This document shows positions 8,963 through 16,813 of a stretch of DNA of 48,085 nt, piece by piece. How positions within the stretch are numbered: the first letter of the stretch is position 1; each line of letters opens with the position of its first letter. The stretch is from NCBI GenBank assembly GCA_021793115.1, contig JAJYTJ010000006.1, positions 1-48,085 on the forward strand, given 5' to 3'. The DNA comes from Actinomycetes bacterium (GTDB lineage: Bacteria; Actinomycetota; Actinomycetes; Actinomycetales; Cellulomonadaceae). The notes under the pieces are model-generated. The model had not been told where the DNA came from and searched no databases. It saw nothing but the letters and a program-made list of their open reading frames with translations. A program made the translations under genes and the position numbers.

Positions 8963-10179
8963 CGGTTCTCCTTGCTCGCCCGCCGGGCACGCGACCCGCG
9001 CAACGACGAGGGATCCTCGCCCACCGGCGCGGTGTGACCGGCCACGGCCATCTCGTACACCGTCAGCACCTGGTCCGTCACCCCGGACCAGTCGTAGCGG
9101 CGCACCGCGCTGCGGCCGGCCGCGATCTTCTCCCGACGCAGCGCCGGGTCGTCGAGCACCCGCAGCAAGGTCGCCGCCAGGTCGGCGCCGTCGCCGGTGC
9201 GGAACAGCACGCCGGCCTGGCCCTCGTCGAGCACGCGCGAGAACGCGCCGAGGTCGCTCGCGACGACCGGCGTGCCGGCGGCCATCGCCTCCACCAGGAC
9301 GATGCCGAAGGACTCTCCGCCCGTCTGCGGTGCGCAGTACACGTCGGCGGAGGCGAGCAGCCGGGCCTTGTCCTCGTCGGACACGCCGCCCAGGAACTCC
9401 ACCGACGACGCGAGCGGGCCCAGGGCGTCGGCCGCCTCGTCCGGCCCGAACTCGCCGCGGCCGGCGACGAGGAACCGGGCGCCCGGCACCCGCGCGAGGA
9501 CCTGTGGCACCGCGCCCAGCAGCACGGGCAGGCCCTTGCGCGGTTCGTCGAGCCGTCCGAGGAAGGCGATCGTCGGCGCTTCCACCGTGCCCGTCCATCG
9601 GACGTCGCGCTCCGCACCGGCGAACCGGTCCACGAACACGCCGTTGGGGATGACCACGGCGTCGCCGCCGAGGTGCTCCACCAGGGTGCGCCGGGCATCC
9701 TCCGACACGGCGATGCGCGCCGAGATCTTCTCCAGCGACTGCCGCACCAGGGGGTACGCCAGCTGCAGCGAGCGGGAGCGGTTCATCGACGAGTGGAACG
9801 TGCCGACGATCGGTCCGTCCGCGATCCACATCGCGAGCATGCCGACGCTGGGCGTCACGGGCTCGTGCAGGTGCAGCACGTCGAACCGCCCCGCGGTGAG
9901 CCACTTGCGGACGCGGGCGGCGGTGACCGGGCCGAACGTCAACCGGGCGACCGAGCCGTTGTAGTGCACGGGGACGGCCCGCCCGGCGGCGACGACGTAG
10001 TCGGGCAGCGGGGTGTCGTCCGCCGCGGGCGCTAGCACGGACACCTCGTGGCCCCGGTCGAGCAGCGACTCGGCCAGGTCACGGACGTGGAACTGCACGC
10101 CGCCCGGCATGTCGAACGAGTAGGGGCACACCAGCCCCACCCTGAGGTGGTGGTGCCGCGGGCGTGACAGCACGCTCAC
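8959..10179 (-). CDS. pimA: Phosphatidyl-myo-inositol alpha-mannosyltransferase PimA
   Basis: A 406-residue GT4 (GT-B fold) glycosyltransferase that adds the first mannose from GDP-mannose to phosphatidylinositol at the inner membrane face. N-terminal GLVCPYSFDMPGGVQFHVRDLAE and C-terminal QTGGESFGIVLVEAMAAGTPVVAS (the E-x7-E donor motif) are diagnostic. The GTG start at 10179 overlaps the stop of the upstream acyltransferase by 4 bp. The C-terminal 25 residues are a basic, serine-rich tail. It forms a coupled unit with PI-phosphate synthase and the PIM acyltransferase. Confidence 0.93.
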   Translation of the reverse strand: MSVLSRPRHHHLRVGLVCPYSFDMPGGVQFHVRDLAESLLDRGHEVSVLAPAADDTPLPDYVVAAGRAVPVHYNGSVARLTFGPVTAARVRKWLTAGRFDVLHLHEPVTPSVGMLAMWIADGPIVGTFHSSMNRSRSLQLAYPLVRQSLEKISARIAVSEDARRTLVEHLGGDAVVIPNGVFVDRFAGAERDVRWTGTVEAPTIAFLGRLDEPRKGLPVLLGAVPQVLARVPGARFLVAGRGEFGPDEAADALGPLASSVEFLGGVSDEDKARLLASADVYCAPQTGGESFGIVLVEAMAAGTPVVASDLGAFSRVLDEGQAGVLFRTGDGADLAATLLRVLDDPALRREKIAAGRSAVRRYDWSGVTDQVLTVYEMAVAGHTAPVGEDPSSLRGSRARRASKENR

Positions 10180-11138
10180 GGCGTCGCCTCGGCGGCGGCG
10201 ACGGTCGCGGCGTAGCGACCGGGGTCCAGGTCCTCGACGAAGACGCGCTGCAGCATGTGCCAGTCCTGCGGGTGGGCGCGGATCACGTCCGCGAGCAGGT
10301 CCGCCCACGCCTGGGTCGTCACACGGATCCGATCCCGGACGGCGAGCCCGTGCGGCGCGACCGGCACCTCCAGGAACTCCACCCGCACGCCCCACCGTGT
10401 CCCGGCGGCCCGCCGCCGTGGGCCGTGCAGGCGCTCGTAGGTGACCCCGGCCACCAGCAGCGGCGCGCCGGTCGTCACGCTCAGCGCGGCCGGTCCCACG
10501 GCGACCCGGGCCAGAGCGCCGAAGAGCTGCACCTCCACGCCCTTCGCCGTCAGGTCGCGGTCCGCCAGCAGCGGCATCACCCCCGGCCCCGTGCGCACCG
10601 CCCGGACGAGCTGCCGGAACACGTCGCCGCCGCCGCTCGTCGGGATGATGCGCAGCCCGATGCCCTCCCGGAACCGGAGGAACTCCTGGTACACCTCTTC
10701 CGGCTCGAGCCGCTCGGCCACGGTGGTCACCTGCGCCAGATCCCGGGCGGCCCAGGCGCCCGCCAGGTCCCAGTTGCCGAGGTGGCCGAGCGCCAGCACC
10801 ACCTCGCGCCCGGCGTCGAGGTGCCGCTGCACGCCCTCCCGGTTGGCGACGCTGACCCGTGCCGCGATCTGCTCGCGGCTGCGGCCTGGGAGCGTGAACG
10901 CTTCCGCGAAGTACCGCAGGTACGAGCGCATGCCGGCGCGTGACAACCGCCGGATCCCCGCGGCGTCCAGGTCGGGACGCACGCGTGCCAGGTTCGACTC
11001 GAGCCGGCGCACCCGGCTCCCGTGGCGCAGCCACGTCAGGTCCGCGGCCACCAGTGCGGCGGCCCGGGCCACCGGCTCGGGCACGCGGTGGCCCCACCGC
11101 CAGGCCGCGGCGTACGCGCGACCCACGTCGAGCCTCAA
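10176..11138 (-). CDS. Phosphatidylinositol mannoside acyltransferase (PatA/HtrB-like)
   Basis: The protein has 320 residues in the lysophospholipid acyltransferase LpxL/HtrB family, with the H-x4-D/N catalytic motif in LGHLGNWDLAG and a second conserved block ADRDLTAKGVEVQLFG. It would acylate mannosylated phosphatidylinositol. I chose TTG 11138, which overlaps the upstream stop as TTGA and gives MRLDVGRAYAAAWRWG, matching the family N-terminus; GTG 11126 is an alternative. It lies between PI-phosphate synthase and pimA, with overlaps on both sides, as in mycobacteria. Confidence 0.88.
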   Translation of the reverse strand: MRLDVGRAYAAAWRWGHRVPEPVARAAALVAADLTWLRHGSRVRRLESNLARVRPDLDAAGIRRLSRAGMRSYLRYFAEAFTLPGRSREQIAARVSVANREGVQRHLDAGREVVLALGHLGNWDLAGAWAARDLAQVTTVAERLEPEEVYQEFLRFREGIGLRIIPTSGGGDVFRQLVRAVRTGPGVMPLLADRDLTAKGVEVQLFGALARVAVGPAALSVTTGAPLLVAGVTYERLHGPRRRAAGTRWGVRVEFLEVPVAPHGLAVRDRIRVTTQAWADLLADVIRAHPQDWHMLQRVFVEDLDPGRYAATVAAAEATP

Positions 11139-11743
11139 GTGGCCTCCCGCACCTGTCGCCGGACGGCGAGCATCCGCTGCACCACGGTCACCAGCGAGGC
11201 TGCGGCGAGCACGCCGAGCGCCACCGTGAGGAGCACGGGCGTGACGCCGAGCCCGACGAGGCCCGCGGCGACGAGCGAGACGAGGATCCGGTCCCCTCGC
11301 TCGGCGATGCCGACGTTCGCGGACATCCCCAGACCCTCGGCGCGCGCACGGGCGTACGGCACGATCGCGCCCAGCACGAGGCAGGCCAGCGCGAACATCG
11401 CGGTCAGCCGGTCGTCGCCGCGGCCGGTGTACCACAGCACCAGGCCGGCGAAGATCGCGCCGTCGGCGAACCTGTCCAGCGTGGAGTCGAGGAACGCCCC
11501 CCACGGGCCGCTGCGGCCGGACCGGCGGGCCATGAGCCCGTCGATCGTGTCCAGCACGGTGAAGACCCCCAGCAGGATCGCGCCGAGGAAGAGGTGCCCG
11601 GTCGGGAACAGCCACAGCGCGAGGACCACGGACACCACCGTCCCGCCGATGGTCACCTGGTCCGGCGTGACACCCATCCGCAGCAGGCCGTCCGCGAGCG
11701 GCCCCATGAGGCGGCTCCAGGCCGCGCGCAACCTGCTCAGCAT
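11135..11743 (-). CDS. pgsA: Phosphatidylinositol phosphate synthase (CDP-alcohol phosphotransferase)
   Basis: The protein has 202 residues from ATG 11743. It is an integral membrane protein with about six helices and the full CDP-alcohol phosphotransferase signature D-x2-D-G-x2-A-R-x8-G-x3-D-x3-D, seen as DTIDGLMARRSGRSGPWGAF followed by LDSTLDR (about residues 64-90). It would condense CDP-diacylglycerol with inositol 3-phosphate, the first committed step to PIMs. The start overlaps the HIT-protein stop by 7 bp and the end overlaps the acyltransferase. The paralogous phosphatidylglycerophosphate synthase has the same motif; the context favours the inositol enzyme. Confidence 0.88.
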   Translation of the reverse strand: MLSRLRAAWSRLMGPLADGLLRMGVTPDQVTIGGTVVSVVLALWLFPTGHLFLGAILLGVFTVLDTIDGLMARRSGRSGPWGAFLDSTLDRFADGAIFAGLVLWYTGRGDDRLTAMFALACLVLGAIVPYARARAEGLGMSANVGIAERGDRILVSLVAAGLVGLGVTPVLLTVALGVLAAASLVTVVQRMLAVRRQVREAT

Positions 11744-12327
11744 GCGGCGCCTCCTTCGTCGTGCGCGGCCCGGCCCCAGGCGGCGGCGACCCGGGCACGG
11801 GTGTCGGCGAGGATCTCCGGCAGCGCCCGGGTGCGGGCGACGATCGGCAGGAAGTTGGCGTCGCCGCGCCACCGCGGCACCAGGTGCTGGTGCAGGTGCG
11901 CCGCGATGCCGGCGCCCGCGACGTCGCCGAGGTTGAGCCCGATGTTGAACCCCTGGGGCGCGTGGGTGGCCCGCAGCGCCCGCATCGCGATCCGGGTGGT
12001 GGTACCCAGCTCGGCGACCTCGTCCGGGGTGAGGTCCGTGTAGTCCGCGACGTGCCGGTAGGGGCACACGAGCACGTGCCCCGAGTTGTACGGGTACAGG
12101 TTGAGCAGCGCGTACGTCAGCGCACCGCGGCCGACGACCAGGCCCTGCTCGTCAGGCAGCGTGGCGGCCCGGCAGAACGGGCACCCCGAGCCTGCCGCCG
12201 CGTCGGCCGGCTTGTTCTCACCACCGATGTACGCCATCCGGTGCGGCGTCCAGAGCCGCTCGAACCCGTCCTGCTCGCCGGCCAGCTCGCCGGCGCGCTC
12301 GACGACCGGGCCCGGCTCCTCGCTCAC
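11737..12327 (-). CDS. HIT-domain nucleotide hydrolase/phosphorylase
   Basis: The protein has 196 residues starting at GTG 12327, which overlaps the thrS stop by 4 bp. The histidine triad is [10 protein letters not shown] near residue 148, with [19 protein letters not shown] before it. A Cys pair in SGCPFC near the N-terminus and HLHQH point to the diadenosine tetraphosphate phosphorylase-like branch common in actinobacteria. Placement directly after thrS is conserved, and aminoacyl-tRNA synthetases make Ap4A as a side product, so a clean-up role is plausible but not shown. Confidence 0.9.
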   Translation of the reverse strand: MSEEPGPVVERAGELAGEQDGFERLWTPHRMAYIGGENKPADAAAGSGCPFCRAATLPDEQGLVVGRGALTYALLNLYPYNSGHVLVCPYRHVADYTDLTPDEVAELGTTTRIAMRALRATHAPQGFNIGLNLGDVAGAGIAAHLHQHLVPRWRGDANFLPIVARTRALPEILADTRARVAAAWGRAAHDEGGAAC

Positions 12328-14324
12328 GCCTGCACCCGGTCGCGCACGGCGGTGACGATGCGCTCGACCGCTTCGTCCAGCGGCACACCGTTCTCCTGGT
12401 GGCCATCGCGGTAGCGGAAGGAGACCGCGCCGGCGGCGACGTCCTCGCCCCCGGCGATGAGCACGAACGGCACCTTCTCCTTGGCGGCGTTGCGGATCTT
12501 CTTGCCGAACCGGTCGTCGGACAGGTCGATCTCGGCGCGGATCCCCCGCGCGCGCAGCCGCGCGACGACGTCCTGCACGTAGCCGTCGAACGCCTCCGCG
12601 ACCGGCACCCCGACCGCCTGCACCGGTGCGAGCCACGCCGGGAAGGCGCCGGCGTAGTGCTCGACGAGGATCGCGAAGAACCGCTCGATCGACCCGAACA
12701 GCGCCCGGTGGATCATCACCGGACGCTGCCGGCTGCCGTCCGCGGCGGTGTACTCCAGCTCGAACAGCTCGGGCTCGAAGAAGTCGAGCTGGATGGTGGA
12801 CAGCTGCCAGGTACGGCCGATCGCGTCCTTGGCCTGCACCGAGATCTTCGGGCCGTAGAACGCGGCGCCGCCCGGGTCGTCGACGAGCTGCAGCCCCGAC
12901 GCGGTGGCGACCTCGCGCAGCGTGTCGGTGGCCTCTACCCACGTCGCGTCGTCACCGACCGACTTCTTGGGGTCACGCGTGGACAGCTCGAGGTAGAACT
13001 CGTTCAGCCCGTAGTCGCGCAGCAGGTCCAGGACGAAGGTGAGCAGCGACGCCAGCTCGTCGCGCATCTGCTCCCGGGTGCAGTAGATGTGCGAGTCGTC
13101 CTGCGTGAAACCGCGGGCGCGTGTCATGCCCTGCACCACGCCGGACTTCTCGTACCGGTACACCGTGCCGAACTCGAACAGCCGCAGCGGCAGCTCGCGG
13201 TAGGAGCGTCCGCGGGACCGGTATATGAGGTTGTGCATCGGGCAGTTCATCGGCTTGAGGTAGTAGTCCTGCCCCTCCCGCTTGACGGTGCCGTCCTCGT
13301 GGTACTCGGTGTCCAGCCGCATCGGCGGGTACATGCCGTCCGCGTACCACTCGAGGTGACGGGACGTCTGGAACAGCTTCGCCTTGGTGATGTGCGGCGT
13401 GTTGACGAAGGAGTAGCCGGCCTCGACGTGCCGGCGACGGCTGTACTCCTCCATCTCCATCCGCACGATCCCGCCCTTGGGGTGGAACACCGCCAGGCCG
13501 GAGCCGATCTCGTCGGGGAAGCTGAACAGGTCCAGCTCCGCGCCCAGGCGGCGATGGTCCCGCCGCTCCGCCTCGGCGAGTCGCTCGAGGTGCGCCTTGA
13601 GCTCGTCCTTCGTCGGCCACGCCGTGCCGTAGACGCGCTGCAGCTGGGGGTTCTTCTCGCTGCCGCGCCAGTACGCGGCCGCCGACCGCATCAGCTGGAA
13701 GCCGTTGCCGATGAGCCGCGTGCTCGGCAGGTGCGGGCCACGGCACAGGTCGCGCCACGCCACGGTGCCGTCGCGCCGGACGTTCTCGTACATCGTCAGG
13801 CCGCCCAGCCCGACCTCGACGGACGCGCCGTCGTCGTCGCCGGCGTCGCCCTTGATCCCGATGAGCTCGAGCTTGTACGGCTCGTGCTCCTCGAGCTCGC
13901 GCGCCTGCGCCTCGGTGACGTCCACCCGCCGGAAGGTCTGCCCCTCCTTGACGATGCGGGCCATGGTCTTCTCGAGCTCACGCAGGTCGTCGGGCGTGAA
14001 GGGCTGGTCGACGTCGAAGTCGTAGTAGAAGCCGTCGGTGATCGGCGGGCCGATGCCCAGGCGCGCGCTCGGGTTGACCTCCTGGACCGCCTGGGCCAGC
14101 ACGTGCGCCGCCGAGTGGCGCAGCACCACCAGGCCATCGGGCTCGGCGAGGGTGACCGGCTGCACCACGGCGCCGTCCGGCAGCTCGCGGGCGAGGTCAC
14201 GCAGCTCGCCGTCCACCCGCACCACGACGACGTCGCGTCGGTCGCCGAAGAGGTCGGTGCCCGTCGTACCCGCCGCCACCGTCGTCACGACGCCGTCGAC
14301 GGTGAGGGTGATCTGCTCGGACAC
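12324..14324 (-). CDS. thrS: Threonyl-tRNA synthetase
   Basis: The protein has 666 residues from GTG 14324, supported by an AAGGAG Shine-Dalgarno 8 nt upstream. An N-terminal TGS domain ([12 protein letters not shown]) is followed by the editing domain ([12 protein letters not shown]). The class II catalytic core carries the zinc-binding Cys in MNCPMHN and motif 2 in [15 protein letters not shown]. The anticodon-binding domain follows [19 protein letters not shown]. It charges tRNA-Thr in the cytoplasm. The first gene of the minus-strand PIM series, with a candidate TAGCAT -10 at 14391-14396. No T-box-like leader was recognised. Confidence 0.97.
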   Translation of the reverse strand: MSEQITLTVDGVVTTVAAGTTGTDLFGDRRDVVVVRVDGELRDLARELPDGAVVQPVTLAEPDGLVVLRHSAAHVLAQAVQEVNPSARLGIGPPITDGFYYDFDVDQPFTPDDLRELEKTMARIVKEGQTFRRVDVTEAQARELEEHEPYKLELIGIKGDAGDDDGASVEVGLGGLTMYENVRRDGTVAWRDLCRGPHLPSTRLIGNGFQLMRSAAAYWRGSEKNPQLQRVYGTAWPTKDELKAHLERLAEAERRDHRRLGAELDLFSFPDEIGSGLAVFHPKGGIVRMEMEEYSRRRHVEAGYSFVNTPHITKAKLFQTSRHLEWYADGMYPPMRLDTEYHEDGTVKREGQDYYLKPMNCPMHNLIYRSRGRSYRELPLRLFEFGTVYRYEKSGVVQGMTRARGFTQDDSHIYCTREQMRDELASLLTFVLDLLRDYGLNEFYLELSTRDPKKSVGDDATWVEATDTLREVATASGLQLVDDPGGAAFYGPKISVQAKDAIGRTWQLSTIQLDFFEPELFELEYTAADGSRQRPVMIHRALFGSIERFFAILVEHYAGAFPAWLAPVQAVGVPVAEAFDGYVQDVVARLRARGIRAEIDLSDDRFGKKIRNAAKEKVPFVLIAGGEDVAAGAVSFRYRDGHQENGVPLDEAVERIVTAVRDRVQA

Positions 14325-14390
14325 GACCGCAGCTCCTTGGGACCGGTTCGCCTCGCGGCTCACGGCGGACCGCCGGGCCGGGCGTGCTCG

Positions 14391-14396
14391 ATGCTA
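14391..14396 (-). promoter_or_regulatory. Candidate -10 of thrS operon
   Basis: TAGCAT on the minus strand would give a 5' leader of about 60 nt before the thrS GTG. The surrounding 285-bp gap (14325-14609) otherwise holds no gene or clear structure that I can support. Confidence 0.35.
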
Positions 14397-14609
14397 CCGA
14401 TCCTGCGTGGCCGCCAGGTCCCGCCGCCCCGCCCGCTCGTCAACCACGGCGGCCGCGCACCGCGCGCAAGGTCCCGGACGGCGACGGCGCTGACCCACTT
14501 CCCGGCCGAGCTCGACGAGTTGGCACGTTCCGTCGCCGCAGGGTGCCGGTCGCGGTTCATGACGAGGGCCCCGAACCGGACGTGCCGGTCAGAGGCCCTC
14601 ATGTCGGGG

Positions 14610-14681
14610 TGGGCGATACTGGGTTCGAACCAGCGACCTCCTCGGTGTGAACGAGGCGCTCTACCACTGAGCCAATCGCCC
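14610..14681 (-). tRNA. tRNA-Val (anticodon CAC)
   Basis: A complete cloverleaf on the minus strand: acceptor GGGCGAT/ATCGCCC, D-arm GCTCAGTGGTAGAGC, anticodon stem CCTCG/CGAGG with loop TTCACAC, and T-loop GGTTCGAACCC. The anticodon CAC reads GUG. CCA is not encoded. It shares its acceptor stem with the tRNA-Val(GAC) at 16518. Confidence 0.95.
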
Positions 14682-14894
14682 GCGACGCGAACAGATCGTA
14701 TCCACACTCCGGGGTGAACTCCGAACCGGACACTGGACGACAAGCCGGACACACGAGACGCTTCTGCCTGTGGGAGCGGGGGCTACCACGAGTTCCACCG
14801 AATCTTCACGGGTGGACAAGTGGAGTCGCAGGCCCGTCGAGCCGATGTACTTTCCATCATCGGTGATCGATGTCGCGCGTACTGGGGAGGGTCG

Positions 14895-15323
14895 GTGACG
14901 AACTCGTCGTTCGACGTGCTCGAAGTCGTCGCCATGCAACTCATCGGCGCCGACGCGAGCGTGCTGCCCGTCAGCACCGAGCTCGGGTTCCGCACGAGCG
15001 ACCCCTACACGGTGCGCGCGGTGTTCCGGGGGGCGCAGTCCACCTCCACCTGGCTCATCGGACGTGAGCTGCTCGACCAGGGCCTGCACGCGACGGCCGA
15101 CGAACCTGCCGGCGCGGGCGACGTGCAGGTCTGGCGCGACGAAGACCCCGAGTACCTGCTCATGTCGCTGTCCGGGATCGAAGGCAGCGCACTGCTCGCC
15201 GCGCCGACCGAGCCGGTGGTGCGGTTCCTGGCGGCGACCGAGTCGCTGGTCCCGCTCGGCGGCGAGAGCGAGCGCATGGAGGACGAGATCAGCACGCTCA
15301 TCGCGACCCTGCTGACCGCCTGA
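14895..15323 (+). CDS. SsgA-like cell division/sporulation-family protein
   Basis: The protein has 142 residues from GTG 14895, preceded by a GGGAGGGT Shine-Dalgarno. The sequence carries the SsgA/SsgB family core: LPVSTELGFRTSDPYTVRAVF, WLIGRELLDQGLH, a GAGDVQVWRD segment and LSGIEGSALLAAPTEPVVRFL. In Streptomyces, SsgB helps position FtsZ at sporulation septa. The host here looks non-filamentous, so a role in ordinary division is an inference. It is a stand-alone gene between tRNA-Val and a convergent SDR gene, with a shared terminator at 15337. Confidence 0.88.
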   Translation: MTNSSFDVLEVVAMQLIGADASVLPVSTELGFRTSDPYTVRAVFRGAQSTSTWLIGRELLDQGLHATADEPAGAGDVQVWRDEDPEYLLMSLSGIEGSALLAAPTEPVVRFLAATESLVPLGGESERMEDEISTLIATLLTA

Positions 15324-15336
15324 CCTTCCTCACCAT

Positions 15337-15369
15337 CGAGGCCGGCACCCGGACGGGCGCCCGGCCTCG
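15337..15369. terminator. Bidirectional intrinsic terminator between ssgA-like gene and SDR
   Basis: Perfect 9-bp stem CGAGGCCGG/CCGGCCTCG with a 15-nt loop, followed by GTTCGC, placed between two convergent genes. It has no long U-tract, as is usual in high-GC actinobacteria. Confidence 0.65.
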
Positions 15370-15402
15370 TTCGCTGTCGGCGCAGTCCCGGGCGCGCCCG
15401 CG

Positions 15403-16167
15403 CTACTGCGCCGTCCAGCCGCCGTCCACCACCAGGACCGTGCCGGTGACCAGGCCGGCCGCCGGCGAGACGAGGTACCGGACCGCCGCCGCGACGTCGG
15501 CCGTGGACCCGACCCGGCCCACCGGGATCCGCGAGAGGACGTCGGCCGCGAACGCCGGGTCGTCGAGCCGCTCCGCCGTCCCGGGCGTGCGGACGAACGT
15601 GGGAGCCACGGCGTTGACCGTCAGCCCGTGCGGCGCCCACTCCAGTGCCAGCACCTTGGTCAGCATGGTCACCGCACCCTTGCTCGCGGCGTACACCGCG
15701 TGCCGCGGGATCCCGACGATGCCCGCCTGGGACCCGATGTTGACGATCCGGCCGTAGCCCCGGCCGACCATGCCGCGCGCGACGGCCTGCGTGACGAAGA
15801 ACAGGCCACGGGCGTTGACGGCCATCATCTGGTCCCAGTCGGCCTCCGTGACGTCCAGGGCGTCGTGGTTGAAGCCCAGCCCCGCGTCGTTCACCAGGAT
15901 GTCGATGCGCCCGTGGGCCGCCTCGACGTCGGCGACCGCCCGGCGCACCGACGTCACGTCGGCGACATCCATCGGGACCGCGAACGCCCGGCCGCCGGTG
16001 GCTGCCACCTCGTCGACCAGGGCCACGAGCTCGCTCGTCGACCGCGCGGCGGCGCCGACCACCGCGCCCGCCGCGGCCAGGGCGACCACCAGGTCATGCC
16101 CGATGCCCCGTGACGCGCCCGTGACGAGCGCCACCTGCCCGGCGATGCCGAAGTCGATGTCGTCCAC
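15403..16167 (-). CDS. SDR family NAD(P)-dependent oxidoreductase
   Basis: A 254-residue classical short-chain dehydrogenase/reductase: cofactor loop TGASRGIG (about residues 17-24), NDAG, catalytic Ser in IVNIGSQAG, YAASK catalytic Tyr/Lys, and the C-terminal VTGTVLVVDGGW. The substrate is unknown; 3-oxoacyl-ACP reductase or sugar/alcohol dehydrogenase are both possible. The GTG start at 16167 has TAGCCT exactly 6 nt upstream and no Shine-Dalgarno, indicating leaderless translation. It stands alone. Confidence 0.9.
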   Translation of the reverse strand: MDDIDFGIAGQVALVTGASRGIGHDLVVALAAAGAVVGAAARSTSELVALVDEVAATGGRAFAVPMDVADVTSVRRAVADVEAAHGRIDILVNDAGLGFNHDALDVTEADWDQMMAVNARGLFFVTQAVARGMVGRGYGRIVNIGSQAGIVGIPRHAVYAASKGAVTMLTKVLALEWAPHGLTVNAVAPTFVRTPGTAERLDDPAFAADVLSRIPVGRVGSTADVAAAVRYLVSPAAGLVTGTVLVVDGGWTAQ

Positions 16168-16238
16168 GCCGCGAGGCTAGCGGTGGCGTGCCCGCCCGTC
16201 CCCGCCCGTGACATGGGACCGGCTGATGAGCAGGTCAG

Positions 16239-16269
16239 TTGGACTCGGGTCGCAGCCGTCGGCTACAGT
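16239..16269 (+). promoter_or_regulatory. Promoter of the Gly-Cys-Val tRNA cluster
   Basis: TTGGAC (16239-16244) and TACAGT (16264-16269) are separated by 19 bp and end 42 bp before tRNA-Gly. This is a good sigma-70-like match for a stable RNA promoter. Confidence 0.55.
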
Positions 16270-16311
16270 CTTCGACGCACCTGAAAGGTCCGACGAGGAC
16301 CTGCAAGGCGT

Positions 16312-16383
16312 GCGGACGTGGCTCAGGGGTAGAGCATCACCTTGCCAAGGTGAGGGTCGCGGGTTCGAATCCCGTCGTCCGCT
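16312..16383 (+). tRNA. tRNA-Gly (anticodon GCC)
   Basis: Cloverleaf with acceptor GCGGACG/CGTCCGC, discriminator T, anticodon loop TTGCCAA and T-arm GCGGGTTCGAATCCCGT. CCA is not encoded. The first of three tandem tRNAs, an order common in actinobacteria. Confidence 0.96.
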
Positions 16384-16429
16384 CGGAGGCTATCCACCAC
16401 GGCTCAGCCGTTGAGGAACGCCGTCTCAG

Positions 16430-16500
16430 GGTGGAGTGGCCGAGAGGCGAGGCAGCGGCCTGCAAAGCCGTATACACGGGTTCGAATCCCGTCTCCACCT
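16430..16500 (+). tRNA. tRNA-Cys (anticodon GCA)
   Basis: Acceptor GGTGGAG/CTCCACC, anticodon loop CTGCAAA, T-arm CGGGTTCGAATCCCG and the U73 discriminator typical of tRNA-Cys. Confidence 0.96.
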
Positions 16501-16517
16501 CGGAGCTCCACCACCAC

Positions 16518-16592
16518 GGGCGATTGGCGCAGCGGGAGCGCGCTTCCCTGACACGGAAGAGGTCACTGGTTCGATCCCAGTATCGCCCACCA
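16518..16592 (+). tRNA. tRNA-Val (anticodon GAC)
   Basis: Acceptor GGGCGAT/ATCGCCC with encoded ACCA 3' end, anticodon stem CTTCC/GGAAG and loop CTGACAC. It is the last tRNA of the cluster and is followed by a strong hairpin terminator. Confidence 0.96.
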
Positions 16593-16610
16593 GCATCACC
16601 GCAGGTCACA

Positions 16611-16638
16611 GGCCCGGTCCGGTTCCTCGGACCGGGCC
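16611..16638 (+). terminator. Intrinsic terminator after tRNA-Val
   Basis: Perfect 11-bp stem GGCCCGGTCCG/CGGACCGGGCC with a 6-nt loop, then TTCTC. It closes the tRNA transcript 19 nt after the CCA end. Confidence 0.8.
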
Positions 16639-16813
16639 TTCTCGCTGTCGCGGCGCACCGGTCCGGCCGGACCGGCCCTCGCCCCGCTCGACCCACCTCC
16701 TCCGCTCCACCCCGGATCACGCCCTCGGGGCGGGGCGACGGCCGACGCCCGGCCCGCAACTCCGGCGACGTGCGCCGCGGGCGCCGGGCGCCGGTGGATG
16801 ACAGGATCGCCGC

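Noticed and set aside
14325..14609. T-box leader upstream of thrS
   Set aside because: No T-box sequence or specifier-loop stem could be recognised; the gap is simple GC-rich sequence with only a -10 candidate.
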